Shown here: positions 42,784-51,378 of the stretch, one piece after another
How the letters are laid out: each line of letters starts with the position of its first letter
How positions within the stretch are numbered: position 1 is the stretch's first letter
Assembly (NCBI RefSeq): GCF_042654585.1
Contig: NZ_JBHSGR010000015.1
Location: 1-64,000, forward strand
Source of the DNA: Geodermatophilus arenarius
GTDB lineage: Bacteria; Actinomycetota; Actinomycetes; Mycobacteriales; Geodermatophilaceae
Length of the DNA stretch: 64,000 nucleotides
Direction of reading: 5' to 3'
Translations under genes and position numbers: made by a program
The notes under the pieces: model-generated
The model's database searches: none
What the model was told of the DNA's origin: nothing
Seen by the model: only the letters and a program-made list of their open reading frames with translations

Positions 42784-43236
42784 GTGGTGATGGTCGGCCT
42801 GCAGGGCGCGGGCAAGTCGACCTGGGTGCAGCGGACCCTCGCCGCGACGCACGAGGTGGTGAGCAAGGACCACTGGCCCCGCGCCCGGCGGCGGGAGACC
42901 CGGCAGCAGCGGCTCGTCGCCGGGCTGCTGGCGGCCGGGCGCAGCGTCGTCGTGGACAACACCAGCCCCTCGCCGGAGGAGCGCGCGCCGCTGGTCGCCG
43001 CGGCCCGCGCGGCCGGCGTGCCGGTGCGCGCGGTCTGGGTGGACACCCCGCTCGAGGAGTGCCTGGCCCGCAACGCGGCCCGCGAGTCGCCGGTGCCGCT
43101 GGTCGGCGTGCACGCCGCCCGCGCGCGGTTCGCCCCGCCCACCGCGGCCGAGGGCTTCGACCGGGTCGACGTCGTGCGGGGTGACGCCGCGCGGGGTGAC
43201 GTCGTGCGGGGTGACGTCGCGCACCCGGGGGACTGA
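42784..43236 (+). CDS. P-loop kinase-like ATP-binding protein (polynucleotide kinase fold)
   Basis: About 150 aa from GTG 42784. Walker A MVGLQGAGKSTWVQRT, then VVSKDHWPRARRRETRQQ, VVVDNTSPSPEERAPLVAAA and CLARNAARESPVPL, an arrangement seen in Pnkp/PNK3P-type and related small kinases acting on nucleic acid ends or metabolites. The open frame extends back to 42640, but that part is the dispersed repeat and is unlikely to be coding. The C-terminus is a 15-bp tandem repeat (VVRGDAARGDVVRGD). Start uncertain, no good SD near 42784. Substrate unknown. Confidence 0.65.
   Translation: MVMVGLQGAGKSTWVQRTLAATHEVVSKDHWPRARRRETRQQRLVAGLLAAGRSVVVDNTSPSPEERAPLVAAARAAGVPVRAVWVDTPLEECLARNAARESPVPLVGVHAARARFAPPTAAEGFDRVDVVRGDAARGDVVRGDVAHPGD
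43171..43215. repeat. 15-bp tandem repeat, three units, in the kinase 3' end
   Basis: Units at 43171, 43186 and 43201 of the type GTCGTGCGGGGTGAC (first and third identical, second with two changes), then a decayed fourth. They encode V-V-R-G-D and A-A-R-G-D, extending the protein C-terminus in frame. Confidence 0.85.
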
Positions 43237-43326
43237 CCGGCCGGACCGTCGCGTGCGGCCGGGGGAGCCGGTGCGGTAGGAACTGGCAGGCCCGTCCGCT
43301 CCCGTCCCCCCGGAGGTACCCGTCCC

Positions 43327-43746
43327 GTGCTGGCCAGCATCGGTTACGCCGTCGCCTACACCGCCGTCGGCCTCGTGCTGCTGGCCCTCGGCTTCCTCGT
43401 CCTCGACCTGCTGACGCCCGGCCACCTGGGCCGGCGCATCTACGAGGACCGGTCGGTGAGTGCCGCGGTCGTCCTGTCCGCCGGGTTCCTCGCCCAGGGC
43501 GCGGTCATCTTCGCCGCGATCTGGACCAACGCGACGTCCGGGTTCGGGGAGGCGCTGCTCTGGACCGTGGTCTTCGGCCTGCTCGGCGTGGTGCTGCAGG
43601 CTGTCGCGTTCCTCGTCCTCGACCTGCTCACGCCGGGGAAGATGGGCCAGCTCGTCACCGAGACCGGCTTCCACCCCGCGAGCATGGTGATGGCCGCGAC
43701 CCAGCTCTCGGTCGCCGCGATCATCGTCGCCTCGATCTGGCCCTGA
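43327..43746 (+). CDS. DUF350 membrane protein
   Basis: 139-aa protein with four predicted helices arranged as two similar halves. Each half contains the block FLVLDLLTPGxxG (FLVLDLLTPGHLG and FLVLDLLTPGKMG), so it arose by an internal duplication. The DUF350 family occurs beside phage-shock, SPFH or ATP-grasp genes in other bacteria and has unknown function. GTG 43327 after CCGGAGGTACCC. No partner gene is directly linked. Confidence 0.85.
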   Translation: MLASIGYAVAYTAVGLVLLALGFLVLDLLTPGHLGRRIYEDRSVSAAVVLSAGFLAQGAVIFAAIWTNATSGFGEALLWTVVFGLLGVVLQAVAFLVLDLLTPGKMGQLVTETGFHPASMVMAATQLSVAAIIVASIWP

Positions 43747-43903
43747 CGGCCGCCGCGCACCGGTACGGGGGCGTCTCCGGGCGCTCCGGGAGCCCGCCGT
43801 AACCTGTCCGGCGCAGCCCGGGGGCCGGCGCGGGGTCGACCCGGCCCGAGCCCCCCACCCGGACCGGCCGGCGACGACGCCGCCACCAACGAGAGGAACT
43901 GCC

Positions 43904-44665
43904 ATGAGCGAGGCCACCCCCCGCGTCGCCATCGTGACCGGCGCCGCGCGCGGCATCGGCGCCGCGACGGCGAAGCGCCTGGCCGCCGACGGCTTCGCCG
44001 TCGCCGTGCTCGACCTCGACGAGGCGAACACCAAGGACACCGTGCAGGCGATCGAGTCCGCCGGCGGGCGCGCGCTCGGCGTGGGCGCCGACGTCAGCGA
44101 CGCCGAGCAGGTGCAGGCCGCCGTCGACCGGATCGCCGCCGAGCTCGGCCCGCCCGTCGTCCTGGTCAACAACGCGGGCGTCATCCGCGACAACATGCTG
44201 TTCAAGATGACCGAGGTCGACTGGGACCTGGTCATGAACGTGCACCTGCGCGGCGCCTTCCTCATGAGCCGGGCCTGCCAGAAGCACATGGTCGAGGCCA
44301 AGTGGGGCCGGATCGTGAACCTGTCGAGCACCTCGGCGCTGGGCAACCGCGGCCAGGCGAACTACTCGACGGCGAAGGCGGGCCTGCAGGGCTTCACCAA
44401 GACCCTCGCCATCGAGCTGGGCAAGTTCGGCGTCACCGCCAACGCGATCGCCCCGGGCTTCATCCAGACCGAGATGACGATGGCCACCGCCGAGCGCATG
44501 GGCATCCCCTTCGACGACTTCATCAAGGGCGCCGCCTCGCAGATCCCGGTGGCCCGCGTCGGCCAGCCCGAGGACATCGCGCACCTGGTGTCGTTCTTCG
44601 TCAGCGAGGGTGCCGGCTTCGTCTCGGGTCAGGTCGTGTACGCCGCGGGTGGCCCGAAGGCCTGA
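43904..44665 (+). CDS. Short-chain dehydrogenase/reductase, FabG-like
   Basis: 253-aa SDR. TGAARGIG cofactor motif, VNNAG, catalytic Ser in NLSSTSA and YSTAK (Tyr-x3-Lys). Close to FabG-type 3-oxoacyl reductases, but has an insertion MATAERMGIPFDDFIKGAA before the end, as in actinobacterial FabG4-like or hydroxyacyl-CoA reductases. A second, distinct fabG (14768-15490) sits in the inhA operon, so this one probably has a different substrate. ATG 43904 after GAGAGGAACTGCC. A terminator follows, and its 3' 65 bases overlap the end of the convergent antiporter frame. Confidence 0.87.
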   Translation: MSEATPRVAIVTGAARGIGAATAKRLAADGFAVAVLDLDEANTKDTVQAIESAGGRALGVGADVSDAEQVQAAVDRIAAELGPPVVLVNNAGVIRDNMLFKMTEVDWDLVMNVHLRGAFLMSRACQKHMVEAKWGRIVNLSSTSALGNRGQANYSTAKAGLQGFTKTLAIELGKFGVTANAIAPGFIQTEMTMATAERMGIPFDDFIKGAASQIPVARVGQPEDIAHLVSFFVSEGAGFVSGQVVYAAGGPKA

Positions 44666-45956
44666 CGGCCACCACGCACGGACCCACGGGGCCCGGCCGG
44701 GAGCGATCCCGGCCGGGCCCCGTCGCGTCGTCGAGCGTCCGCGGTCTCCCTCCCCGGGCCCGCGGCGCCGGCGCTCCCGCGGCCGGCGCCGCGGGCCCGG
44801 GGAGGGCCGTGCCGGGGAGCGCGGTCCGGGGCTCGGCCAGCCGGGTCACCACGGGACCGGCGACGGCGAGCACCAGCACGTACGCGGTGGTCAGGGGACC
44901 CAGCTCGGTAAGTCCGGCCGCCACGGCCAGGCCGGCGATGACCACGGAGAACTCGCCGCGGGCGATCAACGCCGTCCCCGCTCGCCAGCGGCCCGGAGCG
45001 GCAACACCGTCCCGGCGGGCGGCGTACCAGCCCGTTCCCACCTTGGTCGCCGCGGTCACGACGGCGAGGAGCAGCGCCGCCGGCAGGACCGGGAGGACGT
45101 CGGCGGGGTCGGTGCCCAGCCCGAAGGCGACGAAGAAGGTGGCCGCGAACAGGTCGCGCAGCGGGGTGAGGATCCGCCGCACCCGTTCGGCGAAGGGTGC
45201 GGGCAGGGCCAGCCCGACCAGGAAGGCGCCGACCGCGGCCGAGACGCCCAGCGCCTGCGCCGCGCCGGCGACCAGCAGGGTCAACCCGACCAGCCGCAGG
45301 AGCACCTGCTCGTCGTCCGGGGAGGTGAGCAACCGCCCCAGGTGCCGGCCGTGGCGCCGGGCGGCGGCCAGGACGAGGACCACGGTCCCGGCGGCCAGGG
45401 CGAGTCCGCCGGCGGCCGCGGCCGGGCCGCCCCCGGCCAGCGCCACGGCCAGCAGGGGCAGCACCAGCGCCATGGCGAGGTCCTCGAGCACCAGGACCGA
45501 GAGCACGGCCGGTGTCTCCCGGTTGGCCAGCCGGCCGAGGTCGGCGAGCAGCCGGGCCACGATGCCGGACGACGAGATGTAGGTGATGCCCCCGAGGGCG
45601 AGCGCGCCCTGCCAGGGCAGGCCGAGCGCCAGGCCGGCCACGATGCCCGGCGGCGCGTTGAGCAGCAGGTCCACCAGACCGGAGCGGCCGTGGTGGCGCA
45701 GCGAGGTGAACAGCTCGTCGGGTGAGAACTCGAGACCGAGGGCGAGCAGCAGCAGCACGACGCCGATCTCGGCCGCGGCCTCGATGAACGGCGTGGCCGT
45801 GGTCAGGGGCGCGAGCCCGCCGTCGCCCACCGCCAGCGCGGCCACGAGGACGAACGGGATGGGGGAGAGGTCCAGGCGCCGGGCGAGCAGGCCGAGCAGC
45901 GCGAGCCCCAGGAAGAGCAGCCCCAGCTCGACCAGCAGCGCCTCGGTGCCGTGCAC
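44601..45956 (-). CDS. khtU: Cation/H+ antiporter, CPA2/KhtU type
   Basis: 451-aa antiporter with about 12 helices: ELGLLFLGLALLGLLARRLD, EIGVVLLLLALGLEFSPDEL, and GTALIARGEFSVVIAGLAVA (the RGEF motif of CPA2 exchangers). Expected to exchange K+ for H+. About the last 70 residues are basic Pro/Arg-rich and read straight through the terminator hairpin into the 3' end of the convergent SDR gene (65 bp overlap), because there is no earlier stop. The true functional end is probably near residue 375. Start at GTG 45956, nine bases after the KhtT-like regulator gene, so the two form an operon. Confidence 0.87.
   Translation of the reverse strand: MHGTEALLVELGLLFLGLALLGLLARRLDLSPIPFVLVAALAVGDGGLAPLTTATPFIEAAAEIGVVLLLLALGLEFSPDELFTSLRHHGRSGLVDLLLNAPPGIVAGLALGLPWQGALALGGITYISSSGIVARLLADLGRLANRETPAVLSVLVLEDLAMALVLPLLAVALAGGGPAAAAGGLALAAGTVVLVLAAARRHGRHLGRLLTSPDDEQVLLRLVGLTLLVAGAAQALGVSAAVGAFLVGLALPAPFAERVRRILTPLRDLFAATFFVAFGLGTDPADVLPVLPAALLLAVVTAATKVGTGWYAARRDGVAAPGRWRAGTALIARGEFSVVIAGLAVAAGLTELGPLTTAYVLVLAVAGPVVTRLAEPRTALPGTALPGPAAPAAGAPAPRARGGRPRTLDDATGPGRDRSRPGPVGPCVVAVRPSGHPRRTRPDPRRSRHPR
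44688..44721. terminator. Strong hairpin after the SDR gene
   Basis: Perfect 15-bp stem (GGGGCCCGGCCGGGA at 44688-44702 with 44707-44721), loop GCGA, 22 bases past the SDR stop. On the minus strand it lies inside the open frame of the antiporter gene. Confidence 0.8.
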
Positions 45957-45965
45957 GTCGGGGGC

Positions 45966-46454
45966 CTAGGCCGCGCCGTCCAGCCGCGCGCCGAGCTGGG
46001 TGAGCCCGGCGTCGGAGCCGATGGCGACCAGCACGTCCCCGGCGTGCAGCACCTCCGCCGGGCCGGGGGAGGGGACGACGTCGTGCTCGCGCACCACGGC
46101 CACGATCGAGCACCCGGTCAGGGTCCGGGCGCGGGTCTCGCCGAGCGGGCGCCCGTCGAAGGGTGACCCGGCGTGCACGAGGAAGCGGGCGGACCGGAGC
46201 CCCGGCACCTCCCGCGAGAGGTCCACGAACCGCTGGGTCAGCCGCGGTGCTCCCAGGAGCTCGGCCAGGACGCCGGTCTCCTCGGCGTCGAGGCGGAACA
46301 CGGCGCGGGCGCGGTCCGGGTCGCGCCGGTCGAACACGGCCACCTCCGCGCCGCCCTCGCGCTGGACGACGACGGCCAGGCGGTCGCCGGCGCGGGTCGT
46401 GAGCCCGTAACGCACGCCGACGCCGGGCAGCATGGTCTCGTCCAGATCCACCAC
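45966..46454 (-). CDS. khtT: KhtT-like regulatory subunit with RCK-C/TrkA-C domain
   Basis: 162-aa protein. N-terminal small domain (LDETMLPGVGVRYGLTTRAG) followed by an RCK-C fold at about 75-155 with SPFDGRPLGETRARTLTGCS and HAGDVLVAIGSDAGLTQLGA. In Bacillus KhtT binds to the KhtU antiporter and gates it with cyclic dinucleotide or nucleotide ligands. The next gene is the antiporter, nine bases away. ATG at 46454. No membrane helix. The absence of an RCK-N (Rossmann) domain fits KhtT rather than TrkA. Confidence 0.83.
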   Translation of the reverse strand: MVDLDETMLPGVGVRYGLTTRAGDRLAVVVQREGGAEVAVFDRRDPDRARAVFRLDAEETGVLAELLGAPRLTQRFVDLSREVPGLRSARFLVHAGSPFDGRPLGETRARTLTGCSIVAVVREHDVVPSPGPAEVLHAGDVLVAIGSDAGLTQLGARLDGAA

Positions 46455-46580
46455 GCGGGCATCGTGGCAGAGCGTCGCGGGTCCGGCCGCACGGTGACCC
46501 CGGCCGCACGGTGGCCGGGGTCACCGGCGGCCGGCCCGGGCGGCGGGCAGAGCGACCCGCCGGCCGGCGTTGTACCGGGC

Positions 46581-47201
46581 GTGACCGACCGTCTCCGCCT
46601 CGCCGTCCTCGGTGACTCGATCGCGTACGGCACCGGTGCCGCGCGGGTCGAGGACGGCCTCGGCCCGCGGCTGGCGCAGGTGCTGCGCAGCGCGGGCATC
46701 GAGACCGACCTGTCCGTGCTCGCCGTGCCCGGCGCCGCCTCCCGCGACCTCGCCGCGCAGGTGCGCCGGGCCGCGCCGCTGGACGCCGACCTCGCCGTCG
46801 TGGTGATCGGCGCCAACGACCTGGCCCGGTTCCTCCCCGTCGAGCAGGCGGTCGCCGCGCTCGGCTCCGCCGTCGACGGGCTGCGCGCCGCGGGCACCGA
46901 CGTCGTCGTCGTGCCGGCGCCGGACATGTCCAGCGTGCCGTTCGTGCCGCCGGCGTTCCGGCCGGTCGTGCAGGCCGCCTGCGCGGTGCTGCAGCAGCGG
47001 CAGGCGGAGGCGGCGCAGGCGCGCGGCGCCGTCGTCGCGGCGGTGTCCGCCGAGGTGGGCCGGGCGTTCAGCACCGACCCGGCGCTGTTCTCCGCCGACC
47101 GGTTCCACCCCTCCTCGGCCGGCTACGCGCGGATCGCGGCGGCGCTGGCCCCGACGGTGCTGGCCGCCGCCCGCGCCCGCCGGGACCGCCGCGCCGCCTG
47201 A
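46581..47201 (+). CDS. SGNH/GDSL hydrolase
   Basis: 206-aa GDSL esterase. Block I VLGDSIAYGTG (nucleophile Ser), block III GAND (VVIGANDLARF) and block V DRFHPSSAGYARIA with the catalytic Asp and His. The start at GTG 46581 places the motif immediately at the N-terminus with no signal peptide, so it is likely cytoplasmic. Substrate unknown: family members hydrolyse lipids, acyl groups or polysaccharide esters. Convergent with the next gene, only two bases between stops, with no terminator hairpin. Confidence 0.87.
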   Translation: MTDRLRLAVLGDSIAYGTGAARVEDGLGPRLAQVLRSAGIETDLSVLAVPGAASRDLAAQVRRAAPLDADLAVVVIGANDLARFLPVEQAVAALGSAVDGLRAAGTDVVVVPAPDMSSVPFVPPAFRPVVQAACAVLQQRQAEAAQARGAVVAAVSAEVGRAFSTDPALFSADRFHPSSAGYARIAAALAPTVLAAARARRDRRAA

Positions 47202-47203
47202 GC

Positions 47204-47863
47204 TCACGCGGCCCGGGTCGCCTCCGCGGTCGCCCGGCGCAGGCCCTCGAGGTCGAGGTCCGGGCCGTAGCCGGGGGTGCCGGGCTCGATCCGCCAGCTC
47301 TCGGACAGCGGGCCCAGGTCGAGCACGTCGAAACCGACCTCGTCGATGAGCGAGGCGACGACCTCCTTCGCCGAGGCGTCGTCCCCGGCGACGGCGAGCG
47401 CCCGCCGGTGCGGCGTGCCGCTCGGCGTCCGCCGCGCGGTGATCTGCGCGGCCTGGATGTGGTTGAACGCCTTGACCACCCGGGAGGTGGGGAGGTGGTC
47501 CTGCAGCAGCTGCGAGCTGGTGGTGGTCCCCTGGTCGAGGGCGGCGACGTGCCCGTCGCGCTCCGGGTAGTAGTTGTTGGTGTCGATGACCACCTTCCCG
47601 GCCAGCGGCTCCACCGGGATGTCGGGCAGGGCCTTGAGCGGCACGGTGACGACGACCAGGTCGCCGGCGGCGCCGGCCTCGGCGGCGGTCGCGGCACGCA
47701 CGGAGCCGCGGCGGGAGGGCCGGTCCCCGAGGGCGTCGACGAGGCCGGCGAGGGTCTCCGGGCCGCGCGAGTTGGAGAGGACGACGTCGTGGCCGAGGTC
47801 GGTGGCCGCCTGCGCGAGCGCCGTGCCGATGTGGCCGGCGCCGATGATGCCGAGAGTGGTCAT
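47204..47863 (-). CDS. NADP-binding F420-type oxidoreductase (F420_oxidored family)
   Basis: 219-aa Rossmann protein, MTTLGIIGAGHIGTALAQAA with a complete GxGxxG, then DLGHDVVLSNSRGPETLAGL, VVVTVPLKALPDIPV and VVIDTNNYYPERDGH. This is the Npd/F420_oxidored fold that typically moves hydride between NADPH and F420 or reduces a small ketone. Lacks extra domains. ATG 47863. The PPOX protein at 38005 suggests F420 is used by this organism, but I see no F420 synthesis genes here. Directly follows the FAD/Fe-S gene on the same strand, 35 bases away. Confidence 0.82.
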   Translation of the reverse strand: MTTLGIIGAGHIGTALAQAATDLGHDVVLSNSRGPETLAGLVDALGDRPSRRGSVRAATAAEAGAAGDLVVVTVPLKALPDIPVEPLAGKVVIDTNNYYPERDGHVAALDQGTTTSSQLLQDHLPTSRVVKAFNHIQAAQITARRTPSGTPHRRALAVAGDDASAKEVVASLIDEVGFDVLDLGPLSESWRIEPGTPGYGPDLDLEGLRRATAEATRAA

Positions 47864-47898
47864 GCCTGCCGCCAACGCGCCGGCCGGCGGCCCATTCC

Positions 47899-50763
47899 CT
47901 ACGCCTCCCGTGCCCGGTCCAGCGCGTCGGCGAGCAGCTCGGCCAGGTGCCGGCCGGGGCGGTCGGCGAGCTGGTCCAGCTGCGTGCGGCAGGAGAACCC
48001 GTCGGCCAGCACGACGGCGTCCGGCCCGGCCGCGCGGACGGCGGGCAGCAGCTGCTGCTCCGCGATCGCCACCGACACCTCGTGGTGGCCGCGCTCGACG
48101 CCCCAGTTGCCGGCCAGCCCGCAGCAGCCGCCGAGCCGGGTGACCGTCGCACCGGCCCGGCGCAGCAGCCGCTCGTCGGCCGCCCAGCCCATCACCGCGT
48201 GGTGGTGGCAGTGCGGCTGCGCGACCACCTCGACGCCGGCCAGCGACGGCGGCGCCCACCCCTCGGTGGCGGTGAGCAGCTCGGCCAGCGTCCGGGTGGC
48301 CGCGGCGACCCGCCCCGCGGCCGGGTCGTCCAGCAGCTCCACGGCGTCGCTGCGCAGCGCCGCGGTGCACGAGGGCTCCACGCCGACGATCGGGATGCCG
48401 GCGTCGGCCAGCGGCGCGAGCCGGCGCACCGTGTCGCCGAGGATGCGCTTGGCGGTGTCCAGCTGCCCCGTGGTGATCCAGGTCAGCCCGCAGCAGGTGT
48501 CGTCGCCGGGCACCTGCACCGAGTAGCCGGCGGCCTCGAGCACCCGGACGGCGGCGTGCGCGGCCTCCGGCGCGAAGTGGTCGGTGAACGAGTCCACCCA
48601 CAGCGCCACCGGCGCGCCGCCGCCGGGCCGCGGGGTGAACGACTGCCGGAAGGTGCGCGGCGCGAACGACGGCAGCGACCGCCGCTGGTCCACGCCGGCG
48701 CCCCACCTGGCCAGCCGCCCGCCGAGCCGGTTGCGCAGCACGGCGTTGACCAGCCGCGGCGCCCGCGCGGCCAGGTCGGACCACATGGGCAGCCTGCCCA
48801 GCGTGTAGTGCGCCAGCGGCCGGAGGCGGCGCCGGTAGGACTGGTGCAGCACCTCGGACTTGTAGCTGGCCATGTCCACGCCGGTCGGGCAGTCCCGCGA
48901 GCAGCCCTTGCACGACAGGCACAGGTCGAGCGCGGCGTGCACCTCCGGTGAGCGCCAGTCCCGCACCGGCCCGCCGGGCGCGAGCATCTCCTGCAGCACC
49001 CGGGCGCGGCCGCGGGTGGAGTCCTTCTCCTCGCGGGTGGCCGGGAACGACGGGCACATGACGGCGACGCCGGACGGGTCGGCCCGGCACTTGCCGACGC
49101 CGGTGCAGCGGTGCACCGCGTTGGACAGGTCGCCGCCGTCGTGCCGGTAGGCCAGCGCCAGGGTGGGCGGGCCGGTGCGGAGCAGCCGGGGCGCGGCGGC
49201 CACCCGGACGTCGTCGTCCAGTCGGGCCGGGCGCACCAGCACGCCGGGGTTGAGCACGTCGTCGGGGTCGAACAGCGCCTTGACCTGCGCGAAGAGGTCC
49301 AGCGCGGCGGGGGAGTACATGGTCGGCAGCAGCTCGCTGCGGGCCCGGCCGTCGCCGTGCTCGCCCGACACCGACCCGCCGTAGCGGGCGACCAGCCGGG
49401 CGGCGTCCTCGACGAAGGAGCGGTAGGCGGCGCGGCCGCGGTCGGGCTCGCGCCCGAACGGGAAGTCGATGCGCACGTGCACGCAGCCGTCGCCGAAGTG
49501 TCCGTACGGCACGCCCTGCAGCCCGTGCTGCTCCAGCAGCGCGTCGAACTCGCGCAGGTAGGCGCCGAGGGACTCCACCGGCACGGCGGCGTCCTCCCAG
49601 CCGGCGTGCGCGGGGCGGCCGTCGGAGGTGCGCGCGGCCAGGCCGGCGCCGTCCTCGCGGATCCGCCAGATCGCCGCGGCGTGCGCGACGTCGGTGACCA
49701 CCAGGGAGTCCAGCGCGCCGGCGTCGGCGACGACGCCCGCGCCCTTCGCCTCCACCTCCGCGACGGTGTCACCGGTGACCTCGACGATCAGCCAGCCCGC
49801 GCCGCGCGGCAGGTCGGGGACGACGGCGGCCGGCACGTCGCGCAGCCGCTGCACGATCCGCTCGTCCAGGCCCTCGACGGCGGTCGGCCCGTGCCGGAGC
49901 AGGCCCGGTGTGGCGTCGGCGGCCTCGGCCATCGACGGGTAGCCGAGCACCACCAGCCCGCGGTACGGGGCGTCGGCGACCAGCCGCACGGTCGCGCCGA
50001 GGACGACGGCCAGCGTCCCCTCGCTGCCCACCAGCGCCCGGGTGACGTCGAAGCCGTGCTCGGGCAGCAGGTGCTCCAGCGAGTAGCCCGACACCTGCCG
50101 GCCGAAGCGGCCGAGCTCGGTGCGGATGGTGGCCAGCTCGCGGCCGACCAGGGCGCGCAGGTCCTCGACCACCCCGCTGCCCGTGCCGTCCACGGCCGCC
50201 CCGGAGGTCAGCCGCAGCCGCTGCCCGGTCCCGGTGACGACGTCGAGGCCGACGACGTTGTCCGACGTCCGGCCGTAGCCCAGCGCGCGGGAGCCGCAGG
50301 CGTTGTTGCCGATCATCCCGCCGACGGTGCAGCGGTTGGCCGTGCTCGGGTCCGGCCCGAAGCGCAGCCCGTGCGGGCGGGCGGCCAGCTGCAGCCGGGC
50401 CTGGACGACGCCGGGGTCGATCACCGCGGTGCGCGCCTCGGCGTCCACCACGTGCACCCGGTCCAGGTACCGGCTGGTGTCGACGACGACCCCGGTGCCC
50501 ACCGCGTTGCCGGCGATCGAGGTGCCCGCGCCGCGCATGGTCAGCGGCACGCCGAGCGTCCGGCAGACCTCGAGGGCGGCCACGACCTCGTCGGCGTCGC
50601 GCGGGCGGACGACGGCGCGCGGCAGCACGCGGTACAGCGAGCCGTCGGAGGAGTACAGCGCCCGGGCCAGGCCCGAGTCGTCGACGTCGCCGATCCCGGC
50701 CCGGCGGAGCGCGGCGGTGACCTCGGCGGTGTCGGAGGGGGTGTCGGCGAGTGCGCTGCTCAC
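47899..50763 (-). CDS. FAD-linked oxidase/Fe-S fusion (DLD-type D-2-hydroxyacid dehydrogenase)
   Basis: 954-aa flavo-iron-sulfur dehydrogenase. N-terminal PCMH FAD domain (PLTMRGAGTSIAGNAVGTGV, GGMIGNNACGSRALGYGRTS), FAD-oxidase C domain to about residue 530, a ferredoxin part with CTGVGKCRA and CLSCKGCSRDCPTGVDM (4Fe-4S ligands), and C-terminal CCG-type domains (DDTCCGLTW, LGGCCGLAGNWG) like LutA/GlpC. Closest to the D-lactate/glycolate dehydrogenases that feed electrons to menaquinone. Substrate not determinable. GTG 50763; terminator of the cupin gene lies just upstream. Confidence 0.92.
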   Translation of the reverse strand: MSSALADTPSDTAEVTAALRRAGIGDVDDSGLARALYSSDGSLYRVLPRAVVRPRDADEVVAALEVCRTLGVPLTMRGAGTSIAGNAVGTGVVVDTSRYLDRVHVVDAEARTAVIDPGVVQARLQLAARPHGLRFGPDPSTANRCTVGGMIGNNACGSRALGYGRTSDNVVGLDVVTGTGQRLRLTSGAAVDGTGSGVVEDLRALVGRELATIRTELGRFGRQVSGYSLEHLLPEHGFDVTRALVGSEGTLAVVLGATVRLVADAPYRGLVVLGYPSMAEAADATPGLLRHGPTAVEGLDERIVQRLRDVPAAVVPDLPRGAGWLIVEVTGDTVAEVEAKGAGVVADAGALDSLVVTDVAHAAAIWRIREDGAGLAARTSDGRPAHAGWEDAAVPVESLGAYLREFDALLEQHGLQGVPYGHFGDGCVHVRIDFPFGREPDRGRAAYRSFVEDAARLVARYGGSVSGEHGDGRARSELLPTMYSPAALDLFAQVKALFDPDDVLNPGVLVRPARLDDDVRVAAAPRLLRTGPPTLALAYRHDGGDLSNAVHRCTGVGKCRADPSGVAVMCPSFPATREEKDSTRGRARVLQEMLAPGGPVRDWRSPEVHAALDLCLSCKGCSRDCPTGVDMASYKSEVLHQSYRRRLRPLAHYTLGRLPMWSDLAARAPRLVNAVLRNRLGGRLARWGAGVDQRRSLPSFAPRTFRQSFTPRPGGGAPVALWVDSFTDHFAPEAAHAAVRVLEAAGYSVQVPGDDTCCGLTWITTGQLDTAKRILGDTVRRLAPLADAGIPIVGVEPSCTAALRSDAVELLDDPAAGRVAAATRTLAELLTATEGWAPPSLAGVEVVAQPHCHHHAVMGWAADERLLRRAGATVTRLGGCCGLAGNWGVERGHHEVSVAIAEQQLLPAVRAAGPDAVVLADGFSCRTQLDQLADRPGRHLAELLADALDRAREA

Positions 50764-50774
50764 CCCACCAGTGT

Positions 50775-50809
50775 CCCCGGTGCCGCCGCGGGGGCGGACG
50801 GCACCGGGG
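50775..50809. terminator. Terminator after the cupin gene
   Basis: Perfect 11-bp stem (CCCCGGTGCCG at 50775-50785 with 50799-50809) 9 bases past the cupin stop on the minus strand; also between the two minus-strand genes. Confidence 0.6.
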
Positions 50810-50817
50810 GAGGAGGG

Positions 50818-51222
50818 TCAGTTCCCGGTCGGCGGCTCGTCCTCGCCGGACTCCTCGGCGGCGTCGGCCTCCTCCTTGGTGTGGTGCACCGCGCCGTCGG
50901 CGTGCTCCGGCGGGCCGTAGACCGTGTACAGGACCAGCGGGTTCGGCCCCGTGTTGAGGAAGTTGTGCTTCGTCCCGGCCGGGACGACGACCAGGTCGCC
51001 CTGCGCCACCTTCTTCGTGGCCCCGCCGACCTTCGCCTCACCGACGCCGCTGACGAAGGTGAGGATCTGGTCGATGTCCTCGTGGACCTCCTCGCCGATC
51101 TCCCCGCCCGGCGGGATGGTCATGACGACCAGCTGCGTGTTCTCCCCGGTCCACAGGACCCGGCGGAAGTCGGGGCTCTCCTCGGCGACGGTCGCGATGG
51201 TGAAGTGGATGACGGACGCCAT
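50818..51222 (-). CDS. Cupin domain protein
   Basis: 134-aa single cupin. Motif 1 GEIGEEVHEDIDQILTFVSG with Glu/His metal ligands (PPGGEIGEEVHEDIDQ), motif 2 PAGTKHNFLNTGPNPLVLYT. The acidic C-terminal 25 residues are tail. ATG 51222 is fixed by GGGAGGAGCG at good distance. Possible roles range from metal-dependent isomerase or oxygenase to ligand binding; close relatives of this length are mostly uncharacterised. Same direction as the FAD/Fe-S gene but separated by a hairpin. Confidence 0.82.
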   Translation of the reverse strand: MASVIHFTIATVAEESPDFRRVLWTGENTQLVVMTIPPGGEIGEEVHEDIDQILTFVSGVGEAKVGGATKKVAQGDLVVVPAGTKHNFLNTGPNPLVLYTVYGPPEHADGAVHHTKEEADAAEESGEDEPPTGN

Positions 51223-51359
51223 GGACGGCGCTCCTCCCTGTCTCGCGGCACCCGGACGGTGCTCCTCGGACCAGCCTTGCCCCCCAGCCGCGCGCGCCAT
51301 GCCTCGCCGCCCGACGGGGTGGCGTCGCTCCACCGACCCCTGCTAGCGTCGCCACATCC

Positions 51360-51378
51360 CGGTTGGAATGTCCAACCG
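51360..51378. promoter_or_regulatory. Perfect palindromic operator upstream of the MFS pump
   Basis: CGGTTGGA-ATG-TCCAACCG, arms of 8 bp perfectly inverted, 22 bases upstream of the MFS start. TetR-class size and symmetry. The TetR gene facing this pump (52823-53452) is the most likely ligand (inference). No second copy seen upstream of the TetR gene. Confidence 0.6.
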
